The position numbers and the translations under genes are program-made. From Symsagittifera roscoffensis (lineage: Eukaryota; Xenacoelomorpha; Acoela; Convolutidae), in the NCBI RefSeq assembly GCF_963678635.1, contig NC_087063.1, forward strand, positions 16,189,006 through 16,253,005: a stretch of DNA of 64,000 nt. The letters run 5' to 3'. Below the pieces are notes generated by a model. The model was not told the origin of the DNA. It searched no databases and saw only the letters and a list, made by a program, of their open reading frames with translations. Position 1 is the first letter of the stretch, and every line of letters starts with the position of its first letter. Shown here in pieces: positions 48,958-61,019 of the stretch.

Positions 48958-50644
48958 GGCTTGAAAAATGTCAATTTGGAATATTTGATTTGTCTATCAT
49001 TTTTATCAATCAGTGTGACTGATTGCATTTTACATTTCTTTATTTCAAGACTTTCAATCAATTTGTGTAACTTTTTACCTATTTTTTCATTTTTTGTTTC
49101 ACTTCAAACATTTTTATCAATCGGTGTAACTAAATTCCTATTTTTCATTTCTTTGTTTCACGCTTTATTTCAAACCACGTTATTCATTAAAGTTTTAATA
49201 CGTTGAAGAGTCATCGAAACAATTAGATTTTTGCACTGATACCAGCAGTTTTCAGTCAAACTAACTAAGTTATATTACATGATAATTTTAGTTTTTGGTT
49301 TAATCGCTTTTTGCAATTTAAAACATTATAATTAGTTATAAGCAATATTAACAGAACTTTTGCAAAAAATTAGGCCGATAGAAAAAAAAATGATTTTCCT
49401 AATGTCATTCAATTTAATTCCATAAGGGAGTCATTGGCAATCATCAATAGTATTGTTTTTTAGATGAAGTTAATTAAAATTGTAGTTTATTCTTTTAGTT
49501 TAATTGTAGTTTAAGTTCTAGTTTAATCTTTTTGTTTATCTGGTTATATGCCATTGGTCATATAATTATGACAACGTCTCAGCTTTGAAAATAATGAAAA
49601 AATGTCACTTTCTCTTATTTTTTATGTTTTTGGTTCATGAAAGTTCACTCGGTGCGTTGAGTTTATGACCTCAATTTTAAAAAAAAAGATTTTTTCAACT
49701 AAGTTCCTTGAATTAAATTTTAAACAAAGTTGAATCGAAAAAGCCAATGTTTGGTGGTACTGTGATAGAGGTGGTACCTCAAAAACAGCATGATTGACAG
49801 TTCTCCCTTGCATTTCGCATTTAATAATCTGACTAATTTTTGTATGAATTGTTCATTTTAAAAATTTTGCGAAAGATGTTGAGTCAGAAACTTTTTAAGC
49901 TAAAAACGGTAGTCCGTTTATTGTTTATATTGAAACAAAAGTTTCGCTTCATTTTATTTTATGATTTATAAACTTTAATTAACTTATCTTTTTGTCATCA
50001 AAACTCATTTTCTGGCAGTTTTTTGAATATTCACCCTAAAGTGGTGAGGGGTAAGTTTCACGCAATAACGAAAAATAAAACGTATTTGAAATTATGCTGA
50101 GACATCTTTCTGAATGGCGATCATATAATTAGTACGCGATTTGCGAGCTTTAAGTGTCTTATTCTCAAAGTACCTGTATATATTCAAGCCACCGCACAAA
50201 CATAGTAGTATTAATAGTTTTTCGTATTTGGAGTTGAGCACAAATACATATTGTTGAGTGGTTAAATATATCAGTCAAGATTTCTGTTTTTTTTTCTGCG
50301 AGCTCAGTTTATACTTTTGTCTCCAAAGACGCCGAAGAAATCATATGCTCCTAAACAAATACCCAGTCCTGGATTGTGCATACCCATATTTTGTCAAACC
50401 AAATCCGGAAATCGTTGTCAAACATGATCTTTTGATGTTCTGGGAGATTTTGTACATCGAATTCTTTTTTCTACTCTGGGTCCATATAAATTTTTAACCA
50501 CATTGATTCAATAATATTCAATTTAAATGGGAACTCTTGGTCACCTTCGTAGAAGTCCCGTATTTCGATAACCCATTTCGCTGGGGCATCATATGACTCA
50601 TCGGCGACTCTATAAGCATCCCATTTTATAATAGTGCAATACTG
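48958..50644. repeat. Segmental duplication, copy 1
   Basis: Starts GCTTGAAAAATGTCAATTTG and matches 52408-54919 with a few percent divergence and small indels. It ends within a calpain-like coding sequence. A segment at about 49205-49260 (GATACCAGCAGTTTTCAGTC) faintly recalls the R-repeat end motif. Confidence 0.85.
50351..50644 (-). pseudogene. Calpain-like pseudogene, C-terminal 97 codons
   Basis: Corresponds to the last 97 codons plus stop of the intact gene at 54629-55762, from QYCTII to the terminal WVFV. The CAG of the PEQKK motif has become TAG, an in-frame stop at about 50473. The sequence breaks off at 50644, the duplication border. It is not functional. Confidence 0.85.
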
Positions 50645-51011
50645 AACTTTTTCGTTGTATAGATTTGTTAAAAGTACTCATCTCCTGGACTCATCTCTAG
50701 TTCCACTCAGTTGGAAACAATTTATTAATCAAAATTTGCTTTTGAGTTGGATGTATTTCACCAAGTCGAATTGATCAAATTTCGTTTTTTTTGAATTTGT
50801 TAAAATGCTTCTCGGCTTACAGGATTTCGGCCTACATTCTATCGGCTCAAATTTCTTGATCTACGGCACAGTCTTTCGTCATGTTTTTTTAAATTAGTTT
50901 AATTCCTTTCCATAGATATGATTTTTTTGACATTTTAAGCTTAGTTCAGTTTTTTTTATTATTAGTGATTTTTTTGTTTTGTTTCGCTTGTGCAAAGTCC
51001 TATTGTCATTT
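50645..51011. other. Intergenic DNA between two duplicated segments
   Basis: No gene or repeat recognised. The left edge is the break in the calpain-like fragment. Confidence 0.5.
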
Positions 51012-51720
51012 ATAGTTCTTCTTTAGTTAGTAATAACTATATAACATAATTGCGTCATTTAGATCAAATTGGCTAAAAAAATTTTTTTACGGAGAACTGA
51101 CAGACAACATTAAAAAAATCGTATACGGAGGAATTATTTGTACGGCCTATAAATCTAATTGAAATGAAAAATCCAGGATTTTTCATCTTTAGTGTTAATT
51201 TACAAAATTCAAAAATTGCTATTTTTTGGGCTAATTACAGACGACGACGTACAAAAAACGGTCAACCGAGTACTGTTATCGTCAACTGCTATATTTCCGT
51301 TTCTTGACTTTTAGATGTAAGACTTGATGGAGCGTTCTGTGGATGCAAATTTGTGAGCAATGAACATCATCAAACTGTTTCCAGCACATCTAGTTTGGAA
51401 CTCAATTGACAGAAGGTTTTTTCAACAAAACCTGGCTCATTATTTTCCAATATATTCGGATGCAAACTTTGTAATTGGAGCTTGTGGTGTAGAAAGACGT
51501 GGTCCGGCATCCATCGCTTTGGCTGCATCGACCTTCAAACTAGATAAAGATGAATGCTCTGCTGTTCAAGGGAAAAGCTTGCCGATCACTGTCTGCATGG
51601 CTGGACGACTCTTATGCCCGCGGTGTATGCTACATTTATACATTTTTTTTAATTATCAAGGTTTTAAAGCTTTTATTTTGTTGCCCCACTACAAACTTTT
51701 ATAAAATATTTGATGCTGAA
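51012..51720 (+). pseudogene. Dispersed copy of the 58-63 kb gene family
   Basis: Very similar to 61908-62760 but lacking about 215 bp at 51218 (including the first exon-like part) and about 40 bp at 51559. The frame at 51360-51704 (LAHYFPIYSDANFVIGACG; SLPITVCMAGRL) matches the last part of the family. The deletions argue for a pseudogene. Function unknown. Confidence 0.6.
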
Positions 51721-52407
51721 GTTTCTATTGATCCTGATTGGAATGTTTATTGATACTGGCCAAAAATTTAATCTCAGTTAACAAAAACAAAGACGCTTAA
51801 GACTGTGGTTATGAGTCTGACTTTATATCAATTTAAAATTGATTTTGTCCTCTTATTGATGATTTTTTTGTGAAAAAGATTTCAAAAAGATATTTATGAA
51901 GTATCTACACAAATTTTCTATCTTCGATGGTGCACAATTAGAACCTTTTTTAAAACAAAAAATAAAACCTATTAAAGAGAAAACTATATCGCTATTAACA
52001 TATTATTTTTTTAACTTCTTGTATGATTCTAATCAAATACAAACAAATTAAATGAGTATGATTAATTTTATTTAATTAAAATTAGTTTTTCCTAGTTTGT
52101 AAAATTTTAATTTTTTTTGCCAAATGCAGCATCAGTATGGCATAACTTCATCACATACAGTTAATTTGTGAAAAAACTTTAGCGTTTCATTTGCAAGACT
52201 GCTAGAATAAAAGACTCATATGTCAGATTTTATGCTTTCGAATTTTGAAAAAGTTTTGAGACTTTAGTTCATGGGATTGCTTGTCTACTGTTTGTTTTTT
52301 TAACAAGCCAGGTTGAACGGAATAATTTGTTCCCACTCTAAAAAACTAATACTTTGATCCTGATTTTGAAGCGAAACTTTACCTGTAACTGATTAAAAGA
52401 AAGTTAG
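51721..52407. other. Intergenic DNA, nothing recognised
   Basis: AT-rich, no gene, RNA or repeat recognised. Confidence 0.5.
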
Positions 52408-54919
52408 GGGGCTTGAAAAATGTCAATTTGGAATATTTGATTTGTCTATCATTTTTATCAATCGGTGTGACTGATCCCCTTTTACATTTCTTTATTTCAA
52501 GCCTTTTTATCAATCGGCGTAACTTATTACCTATTTTTTATTTCTTTCTTTCAAACTTTATTTCAAACCATGTTATTTTATTCATTTAATTTTTAATACG
52601 TTGAAGAGTCATCAAAACATTTAGATTTTTGCACTGATACCAGCAGTTTTCAGTCAAACTAACAAAGTTATATTACATGATAATCGTAGTTTTTGATTTA
52701 ATCGCATTTTTTGCAAATTAAAATGTTATAGTTAGTTATAATCAATATTAACAGAGCTTCTGCAAAAAATTAGGCCGATAGAAAAAAAATGGTCTTCTTA
52801 CTATCATTTAAAATATTTTCATTGAGGGGATTGCAAAATATATTAACATCTAAACTTGGCAGTCATTAAAAGTACTTGTTTTTTAGATGAAGGTAATTAA
52901 AGTTCTAGTTTAATCTTTTTGTTTATCTTGTTATATGCCATTGGTCATATAATTAAAACAACGTCCCAGCTTTGAAAATCTTCAAAAAAAATGTCACTTT
53001 CTCTTATTTTTTATGTCTTTGTTTCGTAAAAGTTCACTCGGTGCGTTGAGTTTATGACCTCAATTGTGATAGAGGTGATACCTCAAAAACAGCTATGATT
53101 GACAGTTCTCCCTTGCATTTCGCATTTAATAATTTGACTAATTTTTGTATGAATTGTTCATTTTAAAAATTTTGCGAAGGATGTTGAGTCAGAAACTTTT
53201 TAAGCTAAAAACGGTGGTCCGTTTATTGTTTATATTGAAAAAAAAGTTTCGCTTCATTTTATTTTATGATTTATAAACTTTAATTGACTTATCTTTTTTG
53301 TCATCAAAACTCATTTTCTCGCAATTTTTTGAATATTCACCCCAAAGTGGTGAGGGGTAAATTTCACGCAATAACGAAATAAAAAACGTCTTTGAAACTA
53401 TGCTGAGACATCTTTCTGAATGGCGATCATATAATTAGTACGCGATTTGCGAGCTTTAGTTGTCTTATTCTCAAAGTACCTGGCAGGACCAAAAATACTA
53501 GTCATACAATTTCCATATATGAAAAAATGCTAGTCATACACTTTCCATACAATTCCATATGTACAGAAAATTGCATGAAAGGTCTATGATTAGTATTTTT
53601 TTTCATATATGGAAATTATATGACTAGCATTTTTCCATAAACCAAAAATATTGATTTTTTACATTTTAATTTCTCAAAATTTTTCGGTTGTATTCGTAAC
53701 CGAACAGAAATGACATAAACCTTGATTACTCAAACGTAGTAACCAACGGTTTGGCCGTTTCGCATTAAAAATGCATTGGTAACAGCTTGACATGTGTTAC
53801 TATTGTCTCAGACAAACAATATAACGAAAGTAATGAACTTTTAAATTTTGGCAATAATTTTCAAAGATGATTTTTTCTAGAAATTGAGTTTTTAATTTAC
53901 CAGACATTGATCAAGGCATACAAAAATATGTCATACAAAAGAAAAAGGAATTTTAAGCGTTTTTGAAAAAAGTTATGAAAAGAAAAGGAAAAAAAGTCCA
54001 ATTTAGTGTATCCAGGACTACGTTATACACACAAAAAAATAAATTTTGCATGCAAAATTTTTTTTTTTCAAAAAATGTTTGTTTGAATACGAAAATCAAT
54101 TTGCGGTTGAAAAAACACAAAAAATTTTTGGGGGCAATTTCAAAAATATTTTTGTCGTCGCCATCAAAAAAATGCCATTCAAATTTTGTCGTCGCCATCA
54201 AAAAAATGCTAGTCATACAATTTCCATATAAGGAAATTGTATGGTTAGCATTTTTTTCATACCATTTTTTCCCCTTTTTTTATGATGAGATATCAATTTC
54301 GATACCAAAACAACTATAAAATACCTTTGAAATTCGATTAAACTCATTTTGCAAAAATGTATGAAATTTGTATGACTAGCAATTTTCCATAGACTAAGTG
54401 TATGAAATTGTATGATTAGCATTTTCGGTCTATGGAGGTCAACCCGGGTACCTGTATATATTCAAGCCACCACACTAGCATAGTAGTATTAATAATTTTT
54501 CGTATTTGGAGTTGAGCACAAATACATATTGTTGAGTGGTTAAATATATCAGTCAAGATTTCTGTTTTTTTTTCTGCGAGCTCAGTTTATACTTTTGTCT
54601 CCAAAGACGCCGAAGAAATCATATGCTCCTAAACAAATACCCAGTCCTGGATTGTGCATACCCATATTTTGTCAAACCAAATCCGGAAATCGTTGTCAAA
54701 CATGATCTTTTGATGTTCTGGGAGATTTTGTACATCGAATTCTTTTTTCTGCTCTGGGTCCATATAAATTTTTAACCACATTGATTCAATAATATTCAAT
54801 TTATATGGGAACTCTTGGTCACCTTCGTAGAAGTCCCGTATTTCGAACACCCATTTCGCTGTGGCATCATATGACTCATCGGCGACTCTATAAGCATCCC
54901 ATTTTATAATAGTGCAATA
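52408..54919. repeat. Segmental duplication, copy 2, interrupted by a MITE
   Basis: Matches 48958-50644. The extra length is mostly due to the MITE at 53483-54447. The right part overlaps the 3' end of the intact calpain-like gene, so copy 2 is probably the parental locus and copy 1 the derived one. Confidence 0.85.
53483..54447. mobile_element. MITE made of repeated CATATATGGAAATTGTA units
   Basis: The duplicated locus at about 50169 shows the empty site (CAAAGTACCTGTATATATTC). Here GTACCTG flanks the insert on both sides (53476-53482 and 54448-54454), a 7-bp target duplication. Near both ends there is an inverted match, GACCAAAAATACTAGTCATA against GACCGAAAATGCTAATCATA; the outer right terminus CCGGGTTGAC has no clean partner on the left, so the left tip may be altered. 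The interior holds diverged short units TAGTCATACAATTTCCATAT in both orientations. No transposase is present. Confidence 0.8.
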
Positions 54920-55762
54920 CTGCTCGTACACTCCGAGAATTTCATACTGCGAACCCTCAGGGTGAATATCCAGCATTTTTTCTTTGCGAAACCGCAACAC
55001 CATAGGAAGGTTTGTTTTCCCTGAGTCCAAAAGGTGTTTGAGGAACGAGTCTAAATTTTCAGAGTTATTCGGGTCCGGAATCTCACATGCCTCGACTTCA
55101 GGTGCATCCAAAAGACTCTCAAAAATATGAAAATTGTCCAGTGAAGCTCCATGTAGATCTCCGTATGATCCAACCAGGTTGGCCAAAGCCAGTTCAAAGT
55201 ACTGAGCCCAAAAGGCTCCTATTATTGACACAGGTGTGAAATTCCAGTTGACCCCAATAAAACTCGAAATTTTCCCTCCGGTTGCCGACTTTTTCTCACC
55301 AGATAACCATAAGTTGTTTCCTACGGAAACTTCTTCCCACTCTTGTTCTGCTGGATCTAGAAGTGGGTTCTTCAACCGAAATTTCAAAGAAGTGGCAGAA
55401 TGTAAGTTGGCATCGTAACTAGTGAACACTTTTTTGAGCCATTCCTTAGCTGATTTCTGCTGGCACAAACTGCAAACAACTGCTAACAGCCAGGAATCTT
55501 GCAGGAAATTCTTTTGAGCGTAGCCAAAGGCTGATAAATCGAATTCTCTCAGGTTTTTCGTGCGAAGATCATTCTTTTTCTGATAAAAAAGTCCTATTTG
55601 ATTTTGATTTTCGTCACCGGGATACAGATCCTCAGGCTTTCCCCATACGACTTCATCAGTAACTGCTCCCGTCAAGGCAATGAGTTCAAATTTGTCATTT
55701 ATGCTTTCGGGCTTTTTTGTATTTTTTCTTGGAAAGTATTTCGCATCTAGTTCGGGATCCAT
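54629..55762 (-). CDS. Calpain-like protein, predicted pseudoprotease (377 residues)
   Basis: Single-exon frame with clear calpain core features. Residues 81-98 read YAQKNFLQDSWLLAVVCS, matching the calpain catalytic-cysteine segment but with Ser90 where Cys is expected. FWAQYFELALANLVGSYGDL at 184-203 matches the conserved helix before the second core domain. The usual His motif is replaced around 278-292 (VYEQYCTIIKWDAYR). In the Asn motif region IRDFYEG (308-314) has Asp in place of Asn. The end, DFRIWFDKIWVC, fits the last strand of the core. No EF-hand domain follows. Loss of all three catalytic residues suggests a regulatory or binding role without proteolysis. Three decayed paralogues lie in this window. 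An alternative is that the gene itself is a recent, still open pseudogene. Confidence 0.8.
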   Translation of the reverse strand: MDPELDAKYFPRKNTKKPESINDKFELIALTGAVTDEVVWGKPEDLYPGDENQNQIGLFYQKKNDLRTKNLREFDLSAFGYAQKNFLQDSWLLAVVCSLCQQKSAKEWLKKVFTSYDANLHSATSLKFRLKNPLLDPAEQEWEEVSVGNNLWLSGEKKSATGGKISSFIGVNWNFTPVSIIGAFWAQYFELALANLVGSYGDLHGASLDNFHIFESLLDAPEVEACEIPDPNNSENLDSFLKHLLDSGKTNLPMVLRFRKEKMLDIHPEGSQYEILGVYEQYCTIIKWDAYRVADESYDATAKWVFEIRDFYEGDQEFPYKLNIIESMWLKIYMDPEQKKEFDVQNLPEHQKIMFDNDFRIWFDKIWVCTIQDWVFV

Positions 55763-56879
55763 TTTGTTGAACTGTTTGTTTTTTTCTCAATTTGTACAAT
55801 TATACTTGACAAGGGTTGAAAATGAAATAAATAAAATTTCTGTTAGATTATTTGTTCAGACATAAATGTTGAAACAAAGCTAAAGACTTAGTTAAACAAA
55901 AGGAACTTCAAAATTGAGAATTATGCAAGATTGTTTGTGCGTCTTTCTTTGACTAGCTCGCTTCAAAAGAAATTCTACGAACGTCTAGACCTTTTTGTTT
56001 TGGTTTCAAATAAATGTTATCTTAATCGTTTTGATTCCGAGAGAGTTTGTTTGGCGCTTTAGTTTGCGATTTAAGTTTAAACAGCTTCAAAACAGTCCTG
56101 GGTTGAGCTCAATGCTTTCGTCATTGCTGATCATCATATATATTTTTCACTTTTGACTTTGTGCTCATAATTCGGATGAAAAAGTGACCACATTGTTTCA
56201 TTTTTTTAAAAAAATTTACTCTAGTAAAACAGCAAAACTATTCAGAGAAGAAACCTAAAGTGAAATTTGGGATGAAAGTTCCTGTTAAATTTCTTCTGTG
56301 CGCGTAACATCACGTTAAATTGAATTTTTTTTTCAGTATTTTGAAGCAAAAATTGGATCAATTTCAGAAAAACTTGAAAAAAAAACGTGCCAATCGTTAA
56401 TAAAAGATAAAAATAGAATTTTTCTGATTTCACTAATTTCTATTGTTAAGCCACAGAAAAACAAATTTTACAATCAAAATGTTATTTTCCTATACCTGCT
56501 GATCATCATTGCTATCAGACTAGTAGCGTGTAGAGGAGGGGGTGGGGACGGGGACGGGATCAAGGGTTTGCACTGCATTTTTTCCCTCAATTCTTGAATA
56601 TTAGTTTTTTACTAATGTGTCCCCCATCTGGTACATTTTAGCAACGACCATTGAAAATGGAGAGGAACTTTGTATTCGGATGAGTCTTAGACTTTTTTTG
56701 TGATCATCCTCGCAAAATCAGGTAGCGCAAAAAATCATCGGATTAGGCTGAGTAAAGTCATATTAAAGCCCTTCCAGTCGTGATTCGAATGACCTAAAAA
56801 ACTTCCGAAAAAAACCGGTTTGAAAATTCAAGTTTTTTGTCCAACTCGCTCAAATTAAGTAATGATAAATGGTTAAATT
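55763..56879. other. Intergenic DNA upstream of the calpain-like gene
   Basis: Probable promoter region of the minus-strand gene, but no TATA box or other element could be assigned. No other gene is seen. Confidence 0.5.
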
Positions 56880-57307
56880 CAGGGGCGGATCTAGGATTTT
56901 CTCGAGGGGGGGGCGGATTTTCAAAAAATTTTCCAAAATTTTGACGACTTTTTTTTTTTTAGGTCGACCAAATTGATTTTTCGAGCTCTCCCAAAGCACT
57001 GTTTTGCCCCTATTTTGGCAAAATTTTCTGCGCCGCAGGCAAATATTTTAAAAAACAGTCAAAAAAGCCGTTTTTGGGCACTTTTTGAAAAAATTTGCGT
57101 TTTTTTCGCGTTTTTTTTGGCGCGCGCACCCCCTCAAAGTTAGTATATATTGGCGCCGAAGGCGCCTTTAGAAAAATTTTAGGGTCGGTCGGCCAAAAAC
57201 GGATTTCTGAAAAAGTATCAAAGGGGGGGACCCTTTGGGTCGGCAGGGGGTCGAATCCCTGAGGGGGGGGGGAGCGTCCGCCCCCCCCCCCCCTAAATCC
57301 GCCCCTG
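56880..57307. mobile_element. hAT-type MITE, complete
   Basis: 428 bp with terminal inverted repeats CAGGGGCGGATCTAGG and CCTAAATCCGCCCCTG. It is flanked by the 8-bp duplication GTTAAATT (56872-56879 and 57308-57315), the size expected for hAT transposases. G-rich and C-rich runs follow the termini. No coding sequence. A truncated relative is at 2364-2645. Confidence 0.92.
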
Positions 57308-58020
57308 GTTAAATTGATTATTTAGTATAAAAAAAACAATTTTTCCAGATTAAAATTAGTTTTGAAAGCTATATTTGGAGTTTCCTTGGCAAGTAAAGTT
57401 TTATAAAAAACTTTTTAAAAAAATTTGCAAAAGAATAGAGAAAATTTTTTTTGAAGACAACTGTTTGTAGTTTTTATGAAGATAGTCGGACCATTCTGTG
57501 CTACTTGCACAGCAACTGGTTACCCTTGTTACTATATACATTTTGTGAGAAACAAGATCAATTTTTTTCAATATGGCTTTCCGGGTGCGTCTTGGATTAT
57601 TATGCGTTCAAATAGGAGGCTTGGTTTTAAAGGGTACCTGTGAGGTCGGAAACTTAAGAAGCGCTATTTTTGAAAGTTCAAATTGACCTTCAGTTTGAGG
57701 CTATTGTTTTGTGACCTCAATTTAACACCTCAATTCGAGAGGTAAAATGTTTACGCCTCAACATCTAGGTTTTTAGCACCTGTATTTGAAGAGTCTGATA
57801 ACAACTATCAGATAAATATACAAGCAACCCAACTTTCAACTAAAATTATTTCATTCAGATTTCTAATAAACTCCATACTGTCATTATAATCTCTTAATAT
57901 TCGATCCCATGTCAAAAAGACCATCAAAAACCAGCTTCTCAGTAGACAATGCGATCTTTCTTTCAGAAGAAAGCAAAAACTCTCTCACCGGAACATTAAT
58001 CGAAATTTGACCTTCCCACA
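57308..58020. other. Intergenic DNA, nothing recognised
   Basis: AT-rich, no supported feature. Confidence 0.5.
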
Positions 58021-59700
58021 GAGCAGATGAGCCCTTTATATCTCATTTTGAGTCTGCCCGAGAACTGGAATCACCTGAGCGCAAAAACACAAGCTAGGAC
58101 GTGAATCTTCTAGCAGCACGGGTGTTGTCGCTTATGAGCTCATTCCTCTGCTGGCGTCAACCTTTTCAACCTGTGACGACATTCTTTCTTCACTGGTCTC
58201 GGAAACAAAAACGGAAAAACTGTGCCTCGTTTTTGCCGACATGGATCAAATCTTGTTTTCAGGGGATACAGCATCAGTTCAACTGGTCAACGAGATGTTT
58301 TAGTCGCTGACCAAGCTGAGCTTGATTTTAGACAACAGTGAAGAAATAAAGGGTCAGCTGAGGATTAGTATCGGCAAGATTTGTATTTGCAGCTTCTTCA
58401 TTGTTTATAGTAAGATTTGAAAGAGCTTTTGACTGATGAAACCCTGAAATTAATGCGGACGCGAACTTTGGGATCAATTGAGCAATCTCCCCCCGTAATG
58501 ACCAATTGAGCTATCCCCCCCCCCCAGCAAAAACGAAAAAAAAACTCTACAAAAAGACGTCAGCAAACGCAAGTAGATGGATGATGTGTTTACAGCACGC
58601 AATCAATTAACCGACTGAAGTTTATTTTATGAGTATCGAGAAAAATTTTGAAAAAAACTCGAAATTTATGAAAAAAAGTTTTGAAAAATTTGTTTTAGGG
58701 ACCGTAGACTCATCGAGGAAAGCGATTTACCAGGGTTGGTGCTCTAGTCTTTTATCTGAATAGCAAAAACGGTTCTCCGCAGCACCTTAAAATTGTACGC
58801 TAAAGCTTTTTATCATTTTAAGATTGAAAAAAAGTCGCTTTTTATGCCTGTTCTATTGATTCTTTTTTCAATCTGAATGAAACTTTTAAGCTTTGATATT
58901 GTAAATTTTGGCTTTCCACAGTCGTTGGAAAATATGTTTTATGATTTCATGTCATTCAAACTATTTTCAAGTGGTTATAAACATGTCTCAAGTACCTATT
59001 GATCTATCTCCCACACACACCCCCCCCCCCCCACGCGAGATTGGGGGGGGGATTGGTCAATTGATCCGAACTTTGAATTTGAGCTTGAGGTTTCAAAAAT
59101 AACGTCTGGCAATGCTTCGGTTCCATCTACCATTGAAAGAACATTAAGTGAAGGCTCAGAGGCTCTAATTGACACGCTGCAGGCCCTAATTGCCCACGGT
59201 TTGAACTTGCCGGTCACTGTCTGCTCGCCTGAACGCTTTTAATGACGAAGATTCAAACTTGCCGGTCACTGCCTGTACAACCCAACTTTTTTTTCTGCAA
59301 TGAAGCTCCTCAAAACAAACTTGAAATTAACTAAGCCGGAATACTGACTACCAAGGAAGACTGTTGCGTATAACCAAAAAAAGTCATCACGTAGTTGAAC
59401 ATATCAAAGGATTCACTGATCAAAGGATTCACTGATCAAAGGATTCAAGTCGACGCTAACAGTTGCTATAAAAATTCATTGCGCAAGTTTTCAAAAACAC
59501 CTTGTTTCCTTCAAAATGTTCAGTGAATCTTTTTCTGAAGTAGTTTTTTGATTGATTCTGTTTGTTTCAAACAACCCCATCCTTCAAACATCCTTCCAAT
59601 CAACCCCGCCTTTGTATCAGACTAAATGACTTTCCTGCGCCAAATGTCGAGTAAATTAGGTCTGCCTGTCTCAGGGTTAAGAAATTTAAGTTCACTGCCC
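58021..59700 (+). pseudogene. Unrecognised tandem gene family, unit 1
   Basis: Several exon-like pieces resemble units 2-4 in order: a part around 58100-58400 with SVQLVNEMF and RISIGKICIC in nearby frames, and a part around 59100-59240 with a repeated AACTTGCCGGTCACTG phrase at about 59206 and 59253. An additional frame upstream reads STGVVAYELIPLLASTFSTC. Stops and frame changes interrupt the pieces. I do not recognise the protein. The poly-C/poly-G stretch at 59020-59050 is a low-complexity insertion. Confidence 0.45.
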
Positions 59701-59759
59701 TACTGATCCACAAACATTTTTTTAATAAAATTATCTTGAAATAATAATCATTAATGGGC

Positions 59760-61000
59760 ACTAATGCCTCTAGCAGGCCATCATTTAGATCAATATGGCT
59801 AAATTGCTTGTAGATTACAGAAAACTTTTAAGAAAAAAATTCAGAAAAGTTTTCAATTACAAAGGAACTTTGTGCGGCCTATAAATCTAATTGCATACAT
59901 CTTCAGGATACTGAACAATTGGTAATTAGTAACGCTAGTTAAAAAATTGAAATTTATCAGCTTTAATTGTAGAAAAAGAAAACGAGGACAGTTTTGAAAG
60001 CACTTCCAAAATCTACTTTGGCTTTCTTTCAGCTTTATTTGGTCATCATCAGTTCAACTGTTCAAACTAGGCTGCATCATCTTTACTCACTTGACTCCTG
60101 GGAGCTGAGTGCTATTTGGTCAATCAAGAACAAACCAGCTAGAGATGTTAAAATCGTAAGTGAAGTTGAGCTTGCTTTTAGACAACCGCGAACAGAAAAT
60201 GGTCAAACGAAGATTACTATCGGCAAGAGCTGTATTTGCCAAATCTTGATTGTTTGACGGAAGACTAGAAGACGCGTCTTGCTGATACAACCCTGCAAAA
60301 AGTGTTTCTCATTGAAGTGCTCCCTGCATGCCTGGTTAGGAACTCATATGATGAGAGTTATTTTGATCAAACCCTTGTCCTTTATTCCACAATAATTAAT
60401 GCGGACGCGAGATTTGAACATGAACTTGACATTTGGAAATCACAACTCTTCGACTCCATCTAACATCTGGAAACGCTTCGACTCTTTCCAACTTTAAGGA
60501 AACCTTAGGTGAAGGTTCAAAGGCTCTAATGGACACGGTGCACGCCCTAGGTACCCACAGTTTGAACTTGCCGGTTACTGTCAGGACCGCTGAACGCTTT
60601 TAGTTGCGACGGCGTAAACTTTCCGCGGTCATTGTCTGTACGGCCGAACGATTTTTTTTCTCTGACGAAGCTTCTCAAAGTCAACTTGAGATCAACCTGT
60701 CGGGAATACCGGTTACCATCGCTGACTGTTTTGTTGCATCATAATATCTTGACGTAGATAAAATGACCAAATGATTCGACGTTTACAATTGAAAATTGAC
60801 GTTTACAATTGCTATAAACATTTGGTGTGCACAATTTCAAAAACTGCTTGTTGTTTTTTCTGTAAATTCTTTCTATTTTTTTCCTGAATTCAAAATTTTT
60901 GTTTCATTGAGTTTTTTAAACAACCCCATCCTTCAAAAAACATTTGCGAAAGCCAATTGGTTAAATTAGGTCTGCTTGTCTCAGGGTCTGCCTGTCTCAA
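59760..61000 (+). pseudogene. Unrecognised tandem gene family, unit 2
   Basis: It starts with AGATCAATATGGCTAAATTG, close to unit 4 at about 61954. The best open part (59994-60257) has VSEVELAFRQPRTENGQTKI, then TIGKSCICQ. A second part around 60340-60600 reads YDESYFDQTLVLYSTI in one frame and LPVTVRTAERF in another after stops. The paralogous order is conserved, but no intact gene model can be built. Confidence 0.45.
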
Positions 61001-61019
61001 AATTTATTTTCACTGCCTT

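Noticed and set aside
54536-54775. Plus-strand 79-codon frame seen in both copies of the segmental duplication
   Set aside because: It is antisense to the calpain-like coding sequence, and its repetition is explained by the duplication.
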